Shown here: in pieces, positions 54,335 to 63,050 of the stretch
Layout of the letters: each line of letters begins with the position of its first letter
Numbering within the stretch: the first letter of the stretch is position 1
Assembly: GCA_963748095.1 (NCBI GenBank)
Contig: CAVVIO010000044.1
Coordinates: 12,150 to 76,149, forward strand
From: CAVVIO01 sp963748095
Lineage (GTDB): Bacteria; Bacteroidota; Bacteroidia; Bacteroidales; UBA10428
Reading direction: 5' to 3'
Length of the DNA: 64,000 bases
Position numbers and translations under genes: made by a program
The notes under the pieces: generated by a model
What the model was told of the DNA's origin: nothing
The model's input: only the letters and a program-made list of their open reading frames with translations
The model's database searches: none

Positions 54335-55075
54335 TTAAAAAAAATTGTTTGGAGACGAATTATTCTTATACAGAAAATTATAATCACGAACAATGGTTTC
54401 GATAAAGGGAATGGCTTCAATGTCAGTTTTTATTTTTAGTTTGGCAGAAATAGCCTTTTTAGCTTTTTCAAACATTTTTATCGTATGGGAACTCAGCCCA
54501 TTCTTTTTTCTGAAATTGAGGATGCCTTTCAACACATTAACATCCTTGTCACTCAGTTTTGCCGCATCGGGAAAAACCACCTGATAATCCACCGGTAATT
54601 CAACATGTATGGTTTCCTCCAACCCGGCATTTGACCTTAACCTGATCACAGTTGTGCCGGCTGCTATGTCACCTAATCGTTGTCCTTTCCCGTTAAGTAT
54701 GATAGTTAATGCCCCAATACCCCCGGCAAATAACAATTTATCAACCAGTGAAAATATCCATCGAATAAAATAATTGGTAAACGCCGGTTCGGTCCCGTCT
54801 TTTTTGACAACTTTGATATTCATAATTTTTTTACCCCAGGATTGCCCGTTCATTGTAGTTTCCATAACAAGGCCATAAAAGAGTGCAGGTAAAAATCCAA
54901 CAATATAGATTGCAGCAGAATGAATACCGGATATGGTTGTTATAAGGAGAATCATCATGGAATAAGCAAATATAAAAGCAAAGTCAATAATTTGGGCAAC
55001 AATGCGCTCTCCAACACTGGCTGGTATGTATTCTATATCTATATTTTGTGTGGTTTGAATACTTAATGCTTCCAT
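54335..55075 (-). CDS. RDD-family membrane protein
   Basis: Inner-membrane protein of 246 residues. Start ATG 55075 (MEALSIQTTQNIDIEYIPASVGER); a second ATG immediately before is equally possible. The RDD domain covers about 18-150: RIVAQIIDFAFIFAYSMMILLI (TM1, with the Arg and Asp of the name), AAIYIVGFLPALFYGLVMET (TM2), NGQSWGKKIMNIKVVKKDG, IFSLVDKLLFAGGIGALTIIL (TM3), and KGQRLGDIAAGTTVIR. The C-terminal third is cytoplasmic. Divergent from, and in Bacteroidota usually linked with, the SpoIIM/DUF4129/MoxR block next door; role unknown, perhaps transport. Confidence 0.9.
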   Translation of the reverse strand: MEALSIQTTQNIDIEYIPASVGERIVAQIIDFAFIFAYSMMILLITTISGIHSAAIYIVGFLPALFYGLVMETTMNGQSWGKKIMNIKVVKKDGTEPAFTNYFIRWIFSLVDKLLFAGGIGALTIILNGKGQRLGDIAAGTTVIRLRSNAGLEETIHVELPVDYQVVFPDAAKLSDKDVNVLKGILNFRKKNGLSSHTIKMFEKAKKAISAKLKIKTDIEAIPFIETIVRDYNFLYKNNSSPNNFF

Positions 55076-55162
55076 CAAACGGCTTTTGCAAACTTTTTCT
55101 ATTAATACTTTTCTGGGTAATTAAGGTTTCAAATTAAAAGATAATTATTATTTTACGCAAAT

Positions 55163-55170
55163 TATCTTTG
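55163..55170 (+). promoter_or_regulatory. Bacteroidota -7 box (TATCTTTG) for the SpoIIM-MoxR operon
   Basis: Exact TAnnTTTG match. It predicts a transcript start near 55174 and a leader of about 70 nt to the ATG at 55245. A TTTG -33 element at the right distance is not evident. Confidence 0.45.
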
Positions 55171-55244
55171 TATATTTAATTCTTAGGAAATCTTTTAATC
55201 GAGAGATAATTTTATACTTGTTAAAGGACAGCATTGCCCTGAAA

Positions 55245-56225
55245 ATGAAAGAAATAGTTTTTTTAAATAAAAATGCCGGACGCTGGAAAGAATTTGAAAA
55301 ATTCCTTTTTTCAAATATCAATACCGACCCGGATCAACTGGCTGACTTGTTTATTCAACTCACGGATGATCTTGCTTATGCCCGGACATTTTATCCTGGC
55401 AGTAAAACTACTGCCTACCTGAATACTCTTGCAAGTAAGGCTCACCAAGCTATTTACAGGAATAAAAAAATAAAGAAGGGCCGGTTTGCTCATTTTTGGA
55501 AGGAAGAATATCCGCTGTTATTTCTTAAAAATAGAAAATATTTTGGCTACGCTCTCATCATTTTTTTGATTGCCACGATGGTTGGGATTATATCCACGCT
55601 TTACGATGACACCTATGTAAGACTGATACTGGGCGACTCTTATGTGAATATGACCCTCGAAAATATCCGTGCAGGAGATCCCATGGCGGTATACAAACAA
55701 GCAGGGCATTTTAATATGTTTCTCGGCATTTCGCTCAACAATCTGTTCGTGGCTTTCCAGGCATTTGTATATGGTGTGTTTTTATCCGTAATCACCGGCC
55801 TTGTTCTTTTTCACAACGGTATTATGATCGGGGCATTTGAAACTTTTTTTTACCAGCACGGCCTGTTATACGATTCCTTCCTCACAATATGGATTCATGG
55901 TACACTGGAGATCTTTTCCATACTGGTTGCCGGTGCTGCCGGACTGAGGATGGGAAATAGTATTCTTTTTCCGGGTACTTATACCCGACTGGTCTCATTC
56001 CGTAAAGGTGTTAATGATGGATTGAAAATGGTGGCTGGTGTCGTGCCCGTTTTTCTCACTGCAGCATTTCTCGAAGGCTTTGTTACCCGATACACACAAC
56101 TACCCGATATTGTCAGGCTTTTTATTATTATATTATCTCTCACATTCATCATATATTACTTTTTTATTTATCCAAACACTTTAAAAAATAAAAATCAAAC
56201 AGCAGATGGAAGAACATTACATTGA
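55245..56225 (+). CDS. Stage II sporulation protein M-like membrane protein (DUF95)
   Basis: Membrane protein of 326 residues. I start at ATG 55245 (MKEIVFLNKNAGRWKEFEKFL); a TTG at 55218 gives nine more residues without support. The cytoplasmic N-terminus has the family opening KNAGRWKEFE and QLADLFIQLTDDLAYARTFYPGSKTTAYLN. TMs begin at about 100 (YFGYALIIFLIATMVGIIST) and include NNLFVAFQAFVYGVFLSVITGLVLFHNG and ETFFYQHGLLYDSFLTIWIHGTLEIFSIL, the SpoIIM core with its conserved HG/E. First gene of an operon; its end overlaps the next gene by 20 bp. Confidence 0.9.
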   Translation: MKEIVFLNKNAGRWKEFEKFLFSNINTDPDQLADLFIQLTDDLAYARTFYPGSKTTAYLNTLASKAHQAIYRNKKIKKGRFAHFWKEEYPLLFLKNRKYFGYALIIFLIATMVGIISTLYDDTYVRLILGDSYVNMTLENIRAGDPMAVYKQAGHFNMFLGISLNNLFVAFQAFVYGVFLSVITGLVLFHNGIMIGAFETFFYQHGLLYDSFLTIWIHGTLEIFSILVAGAAGLRMGNSILFPGTYTRLVSFRKGVNDGLKMVAGVVPVFLTAAFLEGFVTRYTQLPDIVRLFIIILSLTFIIYYFFIYPNTLKNKNQTADGRTLH

Positions 56226-57063
56226 TTTTCGGCGCGAACGCGATTTTGGACAGGTTTTTAATGACACATTTGCGTTTCTCAAACAGGAATACAAAAGATT
56301 GGGAAAAGTCCTTTTATTTTATGTAATCCCATTGTTAGTTATTACTTCAATTTTTTCAACGGTAATCCAGTATCGTAACCTGGCAGGTATATTCAGCCAG
56401 AATCCCGGAAACATGCTCGGAAGTAATATGGCGATGATTCTCATCAACCTGCTTATCTCAGTTGTTGCACAAACTATAATGGCTGGAGGAATATACGGAT
56501 ACATCAGTCTGTATGTGGAGAAAGGCCGCGATGGTTTTTCCCTGGGTGATGTGTGGGACAAAATTACCCGGTTTTTCTGGCCTATTATTTTTACAAGCAT
56601 TGTAGTAGGCCTTATTGTGGTTGCCGGTGCTATATTTTTTATTATACCTGGAATTTATCTTGCAGTTTCTCTTTCACTCATTTTATTTATTGTAGTTCAT
56701 GAACAGGATGGACTGGGATATTCATTTAGTCGAAGTTTTGAACTTACCCGAATTCAGTGGTGGTGGACATTCTTATTGATCATTGTTGTATATGTTCTGG
56801 TAATTATTCTGATCTATATTCTGGCCATCCCTACAACAATTATTATGAGTGTTTATGGCTTGCACGCAATTACACAATCTGCATCCATTCCCGAGGGAAT
56901 CACCATCACCCTGATTGTTTTAAATGTACTGACGAATATTCTGGGAACCGTTTTATATGTTATCCCTTATACAGCTCTGTCGTTTCAGTATTTTAATCTG
57001 GTGGAAATAAAGGAAAGCCCTTCATTAATGGATAAGATCGATGAGATAAATGAAGATGAATAA
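56206..57063 (+). CDS. Polytopic membrane protein of the MoxR/DUF58 operon
   Basis: Protein of 285 residues with about six hydrophobic spans. Examples are VLLFYVIPLLVITSIFSTVI (about 38), MAMILINLLISVVAQTIMAGG, FFWPIIFTSIVVGLIVVAGAIFFIIPGIYL, WTFLLIIVVYVLVIILIYIL, and ITLIVLNVLTNILGTVLYVIPY. The short N-terminus has DFRRERDFGQVFNDTFAFLKQEYKRLGK, a pattern seen in glycerophosphoryl-diester-phosphodiesterase membrane-domain-like proteins (DUF4013-like). Function unknown. It overlaps the SpoIIM gene by 20 bp and the DUF4129 gene by 14 bp, so it is translationally coupled to both. Confidence 0.85.
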   Translation: MEEHYIDFRRERDFGQVFNDTFAFLKQEYKRLGKVLLFYVIPLLVITSIFSTVIQYRNLAGIFSQNPGNMLGSNMAMILINLLISVVAQTIMAGGIYGYISLYVEKGRDGFSLGDVWDKITRFFWPIIFTSIVVGLIVVAGAIFFIIPGIYLAVSLSLILFIVVHEQDGLGYSFSRSFELTRIQWWWTFLLIIVVYVLVIILIYILAIPTTIIMSVYGLHAITQSASIPEGITITLIVLNVLTNILGTVLYVIPYTALSFQYFNLVEIKESPSLMDKIDEINEDE

Positions 57064-57784
57064 ATCTCGTAGATTTAAAAATATTATATTTCAGTTTGTA
57101 CTGATTATTACATTGTTTTCACTGCAGAGTGCATTATTTGCACGTGATGTTCCTGTTAAATACGATTCTTCGGCTGTAAAGCTCCGGATTCCTTCGGGGG
57201 AATACATAGATCATTTCAAAACAGACAGAAATTTTATTTATGAAGGGGCAGAGAATCCGTTTCAAAGCTGGTGGCAAAGAATCTGGTACTGGTTTTTTCA
57301 TTTGATCGCAGGTATCTTTAGTAATAATGGTTTTGCCCCGGTCTTTCGATACTTTTTCTTTATTTTGTTGCTGTTTTTTCTGATATATAAAATTGCCGAT
57401 TCCCGCTATCAAAACATCTTTTCACGTAATCGTCAAAAAATAGCCGTTCGATTGAATGAAGTGCAGGAAAACATTAACGAAATTGACCTGGATGCTGAAA
57501 TAAAAGCTTTATTACAACAAAAAAAATTCAGGAACGCCATACGTTATTTGTACCTGAAACTGTTGAAACTTCTTTCACAGAGATCGTTAATAGAATGGTC
57601 GCCTGAAAAGACCAACAGGGATTACATGAATGAACTGAACGGATCGCACTACCAGATTTTATTCGAACAATTAAGTCGAATATATGAATATGTCTGGTAC
57701 GGCCATTTCGAACCGGATAATTCACAGTTTGAACCGATAAACGAAAATTTTCAGAAAACATTTGATCAGATTAATGCCGGGTAA
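57050..57784 (+). CDS. DUF4129-domain membrane protein
   Basis: Protein of 244 residues. Signal or first TM about 8-28 (NIIFQFVLIITLFSLQSALFA). An extracytoplasmic segment (VKLRIPSGEYIDHFKTDRNFIYEGAENPFQSWWQRIWYWFFHLI) leads to a second TM about 100-118 (YFFFILLLFFLIYKIA). The cytoplasmic DUF4129 C-terminal domain runs about 140-244: EIDLDAEIKALLQQKKFRNAIRYLYLKLLKLLSQRSLIEWSPEKTNRDYMNEL. The arrangement is typical of proteins encoded beside MoxR/DUF58 pairs. Its end overlaps the DUF4350 start by 11 bp. Confidence 0.9.
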   Translation: MKMNKSRRFKNIIFQFVLIITLFSLQSALFARDVPVKYDSSAVKLRIPSGEYIDHFKTDRNFIYEGAENPFQSWWQRIWYWFFHLIAGIFSNNGFAPVFRYFFFILLLFFLIYKIADSRYQNIFSRNRQKIAVRLNEVQENINEIDLDAEIKALLQQKKFRNAIRYLYLKLLKLLSQRSLIEWSPEKTNRDYMNELNGSHYQILFEQLSRIYEYVWYGHFEPDNSQFEPINENFQKTFDQINAG

Positions 57785-58982
57785 AAACAGAAAATATATT
57801 TTAATCCTTATCATCAGTATCCTGGTACTGGTGATAGTGGAATATTTTGCCCCGAAACCACTGAACTGGAACCTTAGCTTTAACCAAAAAGATAAAAACC
57901 CTTTCGGATGTTATGTCCTTTATAACTCGCTGGAGCAACTGTACGGAAAAAACCGGGTAAGCAGTAATAAAAAAAGTTATTATGAACTGTTAAATTATCA
58001 GACCGACACAAGTACCCAAAAGAAAAATATATTATTGGTAACGTATGAATTGAAACCCGATAAATATGATCTGAAAAAGTTACTTGATTTTGTTGAAAAT
58101 GGAAACTGTTTGTTCATCGCGACCTCATCAGCCGGAGAACTTTTATCTGACACCCTGGGATTTGAAATCTCCGGTTCATTCAGGGATTCAGCTTCCCTGA
58201 TGTTCCACGCCGAAGGTATTAATTTTGTGAATCCGCGCTTAAAAAGTGACAGCAGTTATCATTTTAAAAAAGTCTTTGAAAATACGTATTTCTCAAAATT
58301 CGACCGGAATACTTCCACCATACTGGGAACAAACAACAAAAAACAGCCAGATTTTATAAAACTTCGCTTTGGGAAAGGGAATATTTATATTGATATTGTA
58401 CCGATGGCATTTACAAATTATGCTCTGCTGTATGATAATTACGAGTACGCTTTTAAGGCATTGTCCTATCTTCCCGACCAACCGCTTATCTGGGACGAAT
58501 ATTATAAACCAGGGAAACATGCAAGTTCCTCAATGTTGCGTTACATATTAAGTGAACCTGCCCTGAAGACAGCTTACCTTGTTCTTATTTTTACACTTTT
58601 ACTATTTGTACTATTCGAATCAAGGAGGCAACAACGGATTATTCCGGTTATTAAACCTCTTGCCAACACCACACTTGAATTTACGGAAACACTTTCGCGT
58701 CTTTATCTTCAGAAAGGAAATAATAAAGATATTTGCTTAAAGCGATTTAACTATTTTAAAAACTTTGTCAGGACCAGGTATTTTTTCACGGCGGTCACAA
58801 GCGAAACAGAAGAATTCTATGACAAACTGGCGGGGAAATCGGGAGCAGAAAAAAAATTAATTAAAAAGATATTTGAACAAGCCCGGGCAATAGAAGGCTT
58901 ATCACAAATAAGCGATACATTATTATTACAGTTTAATAAAAACCTTGAATTGTTTTATCAACAGGTAAAAAATAAAATTTAA
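57774..58982 (+). CDS. DUF4350-domain membrane protein
   Basis: Protein of 402 residues starting at ATG 57774 inside the end of DUF4129. N-terminal TM about 7-24 (YILILIISILVLVIVEYFA). A periplasmic DUF4350 domain (NPFGCYVLYNSLEQLYGKN, GNCLFIATSSAGELLSDTLG, PLIWDEYYKPGKHASSS) resembles a GATase-like fold. A second TM about 265-285 (TAYLVLIFTLLLFVLFES) precedes a cytoplasmic tail rich in helices (FTETLSRLYLQKGNNKDICLKRFNYFKNFVR). Function unknown; membership in the MoxR operon suggests a role in assembling or inserting a membrane or cell-envelope complex. Confidence 0.88.
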   Translation: MPGKNRKYILILIISILVLVIVEYFAPKPLNWNLSFNQKDKNPFGCYVLYNSLEQLYGKNRVSSNKKSYYELLNYQTDTSTQKKNILLVTYELKPDKYDLKKLLDFVENGNCLFIATSSAGELLSDTLGFEISGSFRDSASLMFHAEGINFVNPRLKSDSSYHFKKVFENTYFSKFDRNTSTILGTNNKKQPDFIKLRFGKGNIYIDIVPMAFTNYALLYDNYEYAFKALSYLPDQPLIWDEYYKPGKHASSSMLRYILSEPALKTAYLVLIFTLLLFVLFESRRQQRIIPVIKPLANTTLEFTETLSRLYLQKGNNKDICLKRFNYFKNFVRTRYFFTAVTSETEEFYDKLAGKSGAEKKLIKKIFEQARAIEGLSQISDTLLLQFNKNLELFYQQVKNKI

Positions 58983-58993
58983 ACCAATAATAC

Positions 58994-59974
58994 ATGGAAA
59001 ATCAGGAAATTTTTAAGAACAGGATCGACCTGAGTGATTTGAATGCTGCCGCCAATGCAGTAAGGGAAGAGATCGGGAAAGTCATTGTGGGACAAAAACA
59101 TTTTATCGATTTGTTGCTGGTAGCCATCCTGGCCGATGGGCATGCCCTTATCGAAGGAGTGCCGGGTGTGGCCAAAACCCTTACGGCACGGTTATTGGCC
59201 AAAGCCATTTCCACGGGCTTTTCACGCATTCAGTTTACCCCTGATTTAATGCCTTCCGATGTGGTGGGAACATCGATATTTAATTTGAACAAGTCGGAAT
59301 TTGAATTCAAAGCAGGTCCAGTATTCTCGAATATAGTTCTCATCGATGAAATTAACCGGGCCCCGGCTAAAACTCAATCAGCTTTATTTGAAGTAATGCA
59401 GGAACGGCAGGTTACTGTTGACGGAAAAACGTATGAAATGAACAAACCTTTCCTGGTTTTCGCCACACAAAATCCCGTGGAACATGAAGGTACCTATCGT
59501 TTGCCCGAAGCCCAACTCGACCGGTTTCTTTTTAAGATCACAGTGAATTACCCGTCGCTCGAAGAGGAAGAACAGATTCTTGCTGTTAACCATCACCTTC
59601 ACGGAAAAGCGGAATTGGAAAACATCAAACCCGTGCTGAAAGCGAAACAAATACTGGAATACCAGGAAAAAGTACGACAGGTACAGGCAGACGATAACCT
59701 GCGAAAATACATTGCCATGATCATTCACAAAACCCGGAACAACAGCGACCTTTACCTGGGCGCCTCTCCCAGGGCCGGCGTTAACCTGCTTATTGCCAGC
59801 AAGGCATACGCTGCCATACAGGGCCGCGATTATATAACACCGGAAGATATCCTTGAAATGGTTGGCCCGGTGCTTTGCCACCGCATACTGCTTACACCCG
59901 AAAAGGAAATGGAAGGCAGTACAGCCGAAGCTGTCATTAAAGGAATCGTTCATAATCTTGAAATACCAAGATAA
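58994..59974 (+). CDS. MoxR-family AAA+ ATPase
   Basis: Cytoplasmic ATPase of 326 residues, regular size. Walker A in EGVPGVAKTLTARLLAKA (about 56-73), MoxR signature RIQFTPDLMPSDVVGTSIFN (about 81-100), Walker B in IVLIDEINRAPAKTQSALFEVMQE (about 118), sensor 1 in FLVFATQNPVEHEGTYRLPEAQLDRFLF (about 155), and sensor 2 in LYLGASPRAGVNLLIASKAYA (about 255). MoxR proteins act as chaperones that activate partner complexes, typically with DUF58 and VWA proteins. The partner DUF58 gene starts 6 bp after this stop. Confidence 0.95.
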   Translation: MENQEIFKNRIDLSDLNAAANAVREEIGKVIVGQKHFIDLLLVAILADGHALIEGVPGVAKTLTARLLAKAISTGFSRIQFTPDLMPSDVVGTSIFNLNKSEFEFKAGPVFSNIVLIDEINRAPAKTQSALFEVMQERQVTVDGKTYEMNKPFLVFATQNPVEHEGTYRLPEAQLDRFLFKITVNYPSLEEEEQILAVNHHLHGKAELENIKPVLKAKQILEYQEKVRQVQADDNLRKYIAMIIHKTRNNSDLYLGASPRAGVNLLIASKAYAAIQGRDYITPEDILEMVGPVLCHRILLTPEKEMEGSTAEAVIKGIVHNLEIPR

Positions 59975-59980
59975 TTGCCT

Positions 59981-61315
59981 ATGTTGCGCTTTTTAAAATC
60001 TTTGTTTTTAACCAACAGGCTTTTTCTTTCTCTTATCCTGGTTGCCGTACTTTTCGTGTTCGGCCAGTTTTTTACATTCATCTTAGTGCTTGCCAGGATA
60101 TTATTGTTATTACTGACTGCTTTATCACTCCTTGATCTTATTCTTCTGTTCAACATAAAAAAAGGATTTGATGCCAGTCGCGAAGTTCCCGAACGTTTGT
60201 CGAACGGTGACGAAAACAAGATTTACCTGTTCCTGAAAAACAATTACGGTTTTACTGTGCATGTGAATATTACCGATGAAATACCTTACCAGTTCCAGAT
60301 CCGCGATTTCGACAAGGCAATGGTACTGAATGCCTTCGATGAAAAAAAATACGAATATACATTACGCCCGGTTAAAAGGGGACAATATGAATTTGGGAAT
60401 ATTAATGTTTACGTATCCGGTTTCCCCGGTTTATTTCGTCGCAGGTACATTTTCAACGAGGCCCGGACTGTCCCCGTGTATCCATCTTTTATGCAGATGC
60501 GAAAATACGAGTTACTGGCTATTTCGAACCGGCTTACAGAGGCCGGTGTAAAACGTATCAGGCGGGTTGGAACACATACGGAATTCGACCAGATTCGGGA
60601 ATATGTAAAGGGAGACGATTACCGGACCATTAACTGGAAGGCTACAGCTCATGTTTCCCGTTACATGGTGAATCAATACCAGGACGAACGCTCGCAACAG
60701 GTCTACAGCCTGATTGATATGGGGCGAACGATGAAGATGCCTTTTGAAGGAATGTCGTTACTCGACTATGCCATCAATGCCAGTCTTGTTATCTCCAATA
60801 TAGCCATGCATAAACACGATAAAGCAGGAATACTCACTTTTTCGGAAAAAATAAATACTTTTCTGCCTGCCGACAGAAAAAACAGTTACATGATGCGAAT
60901 TCTGGAGCTTTTGTATAACCAGGAAACGGATTTTAAGGAATCAAATTTTGAATTATTATATTCTTACATACGGCAAAAAATAAAGCAACGCAGTTTATTG
61001 ATCCTGTTTACCAATTTCGGAAGTTTATCAGCAATGAACCGACAAAAATGGATGTTGCAGCGCCTGGCTTCTTCCCACCTGATGATCGTTATTCTGTTCG
61101 AAAATACAGAGTTGAGCAGAGTAATGGAGATGAATCCGGAATCGGTGGAAGATATTTATTACAAGACCATTGCCGAAAAGTTTATACATGAAAAAAAACA
61201 GATCGTTAAAGAACTGAACAAATACGGTATTTATACACTACTGACCAAACCACAGGATCTAACCGTAGAGGTGATCAATAAATACCTGGAGTTAAAAGCG
61301 CTGGGATTGATATAA
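59981..61315 (+). CDS. DUF58-domain protein (VWA-like) partner of MoxR
   Basis: Protein of 444 residues from ATG 59981 (MLRFLKSLFLTNRLFLSLIL); a TTG at 59975 lies two codons earlier and is less likely. Two TMs lie at the N-terminus (about 13-31 and 33-58), then a beta-rich part (VPERLSNGDENKIYLFLKNNYGFTVHVNITDE). The DUF58 core is GVKRIRRVGTHTEFDQIREYVKGDDYRTINWKATA (about 190-225), leading into a VWA-like fold with SLIDMGRTMKM, where the MIDAS Asp-x-Ser-x-Ser reads DMGRT, a degenerate site. It closes the operon and probably anchors MoxR action at the membrane. Confidence 0.92.
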   Translation: MLRFLKSLFLTNRLFLSLILVAVLFVFGQFFTFILVLARILLLLLTALSLLDLILLFNIKKGFDASREVPERLSNGDENKIYLFLKNNYGFTVHVNITDEIPYQFQIRDFDKAMVLNAFDEKKYEYTLRPVKRGQYEFGNINVYVSGFPGLFRRRYIFNEARTVPVYPSFMQMRKYELLAISNRLTEAGVKRIRRVGTHTEFDQIREYVKGDDYRTINWKATAHVSRYMVNQYQDERSQQVYSLIDMGRTMKMPFEGMSLLDYAINASLVISNIAMHKHDKAGILTFSEKINTFLPADRKNSYMMRILELLYNQETDFKESNFELLYSYIRQKIKQRSLLILFTNFGSLSAMNRQKWMLQRLASSHLMIVILFENTELSRVMEMNPESVEDIYYKTIAEKFIHEKKQIVKELNKYGIYTLLTKPQDLTVEVINKYLELKALGLI

Positions 61316-61430
61316 TCTGTTTTTTTACCAATTTCCCTCATCTCTTTCATCATTTCAGCCATTTTTGATAATAATGAAATACATTTGAATTTATAATTCA
61401 GCTTTTCAATAAAAAAGTATTCATCAACAA

Positions 61431-62355
61431 ATGAAAAATGATACCAGGACACTGATCGGACAATTACTGGAACAGCAGAAAAAAATTACACCACTTGTTC
61501 CCTCCATCGACCCTGATTATCGGAAAGATACTTCTATCAAAGCGCTTATATTCGACATCTACGGAACGATTACTGATCTCTTCGTGGGCGGAAGGAACCG
61601 ACTGGAAGGCCATTCCCGGAAACCTGAAAACTGCCCTTGATTATAATTCCATCCGGTTAACCTCTCAGGATAATAAGCCAACCGGGCAATTACTAATGAA
61701 AATTCTCAACTTGCTACGTGAAAAAATTACAGCTTACTATGCACAACAGAAATCGGAAGATGTGCCTTTCCCTGAGATGAACATTGTAAAAATATGGGAG
61801 CAGACGCTCATACATGCCCGTGAAAAAGGATGGATTAAATATCCGGATGATGTCGATTTTCATAACCTTACCCTTACATTCGAATTATTAAACAATCGGG
61901 CATGGCCAATGCCGGACATGATGGAAGTAATACATCAACTGTCAGATAAAAAATTTCCACTGGGGATTATATCCAATGCCCAGTTTTACACACCCCGGGT
62001 AATGAACTATTTTCTGTCGGGCAGTTATAAAGAATCGGAAACTGTCGATTGTTTTGATCCCGACCTGACTGTTTTTTCTTACAAGCTTTTACGTGGCAAG
62101 CCCGACGTTGCTTTATTCGAAAAATTGATTCCCGTATTAAAAACCAAATATAATCTGAAACCGGAACAGGTTGCTTATGTCGGGAACGACATGAAGAAAG
62201 ATGTACATACTGCCCGTCAGGCTGGATTTAAAACCATATTATTTGCAGGCGATAAAAATTCGGTACGCTGGCGAGAGGATGATCCCGGAATTGATGGCGT
62301 GAAACCGGATTTTATTATTACGGAGTTGAGGCAGTTGATTTATATTGTGGAGTAA
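61431..62355 (+). pseudogene. HAD-superfamily hydrolase, split by a single-base frameshift
   Basis: The first piece (61431-61640) carries MKNDTRTLIGQLLEQQKK and HAD motif I (IKALIFDIYGT). It then continues out of frame as ITDLFVGG. The second piece, in frame from about 61573 to 62355, continues LLISSWAEGTDWKAIPGNLKTAL, then motif II (LGIISNAQFYTPRVM), motif III Lys (LLRGKPDVALFEKLI) and motif IV (VAYVGNDMKKDVHTARQAGFKTILFAGD). Dropping one base at about 61567-61571 (GGA ACG A TTA CTG) joins them as YGTLLISSWAEG. A phosphatase of unknown substrate, inactive unless the shift is an error or is bypassed. All four HAD motifs are otherwise present. Confidence 0.82.
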
Positions 62356-62395
62356 CAATAATTAAATACAGGAAAATCTTGCGAACAATAATTTA

Positions 62396-62426
62396 TTGCA
62401 ATATATTGCAACATTTAATATCTTTG
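62396..62426 (+). promoter_or_regulatory. Promoter and palindromic operator of the toxin-antitoxin operon
   Basis: A perfect 16-bp palindrome, ttgcaatatattgcaa (62396-62411), overlaps the spacer of a promoter. A candidate -33 element (TATTG, 62394-62398) and an exact -7 box TATCTTTG (62419-62426) are 20 nt apart. The palindrome is the expected binding site of the XRE antitoxin for autorepression. The toxin ATG at 62428 begins 1 bp after the -7 box, so the mRNA would be nearly or fully leaderless. Confidence 0.6.
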
Positions 62427-62427
62427 T

Positions 62428-62757
62428 ATGATAAAATATTTCGATATTGAATACTTGCAGGAAGCCGATGAATTTATTGGCAGTTTAGAGCCTGCCTGCA
62501 AAAAGAAAGCCCTGTATTGCATAGCTTTTGCTCAACTGGCAAAGGACCCGGAGGTGTTTAAGAAACTTACGGGGACTAATATTTGGGAATTTCGATTTAT
62601 CTGTAAACGCATTAAATACAGGCTGTTTGCATTCTGGGACAACCGAAGAAATGCTTACGTAATATGCACTCATGGTATAGTGAAAAAAACCGGGAAAACA
62701 CCACAAAAAGAAATTGACAAAGCGGAGAAGATCAGAATAGAATATTTAAAACAATAA
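62428..62757 (+). CDS. higB: RelE/HigB-type toxin (phage Gp49-like family)
   Basis: Cytoplasmic protein of 109 residues, the normal length for Gp49-like HigB toxins, which cleave mRNA at the ribosome. Family pattern: YLQEADEFIGSLEPACKKKALYCI (N-terminal helices), FKKLTGTNIWEFRFICKRIKYRLFAFWDN (the WE.R......RI.y..... core), YVICTHGIVKKTGKTPQKEIDKAEKIRIEYL (the h.F.KK..KtP..ei..A motif with GIVKKTGKTP). It is followed 5 bp later by an XRE antitoxin, in the toxin-first order of higBA loci. Catalytic residues in this family are poorly conserved. Confidence 0.9.
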   Translation: MIKYFDIEYLQEADEFIGSLEPACKKKALYCIAFAQLAKDPEVFKKLTGTNIWEFRFICKRIKYRLFAFWDNRRNAYVICTHGIVKKTGKTPQKEIDKAEKIRIEYLKQ

Positions 62758-62762
62758 GGAAT

Positions 62763-63050
62763 ATGAAAACAATATCACAAGATGAAATGCTTGATAAGCA
62801 TATAGGCAAAAAAGGCACTCCCGAACGTGAAAAATTTGATGCTGAAGTTCAGTCCGGAGTAATTGCCCATCAGTTAAAAGAATTGCGCAAACAAAAGAAT
62901 TTGACACAGCAGCAACTGGCAGATATTGTCGGAATAAACAAAGCAGGAATATCGAAAATTGAAAAGGGAACCCGAAATTTAACCATCGATACAATTGTCC
63001 GGGTAGCAAATGCTTTAGGAGCAAAAGTCAATTTTACTATTCAAGTATAA
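62763..63050 (+). CDS. higA: HigA-type XRE antitoxin
   Basis: DNA-binding antitoxin of 95 residues. The N-terminal part (MKTISQDEMLDKHIGKKGTPEREKFDAE) is the toxin-contacting region. The helix-turn-helix is LKELRKQKNLTQQQLADIVGINKAGISKIEKG (about 38-69), followed by TIDTIVRVANALGAKVNFTI. It neutralises the upstream toxin and probably represses the operon by binding the palindrome at 62396-62411. Five bp separate the two genes. Confidence 0.93.
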   Translation: MKTISQDEMLDKHIGKKGTPEREKFDAEVQSGVIAHQLKELRKQKNLTQQQLADIVGINKAGISKIEKGTRNLTIDTIVRVANALGAKVNFTIQV

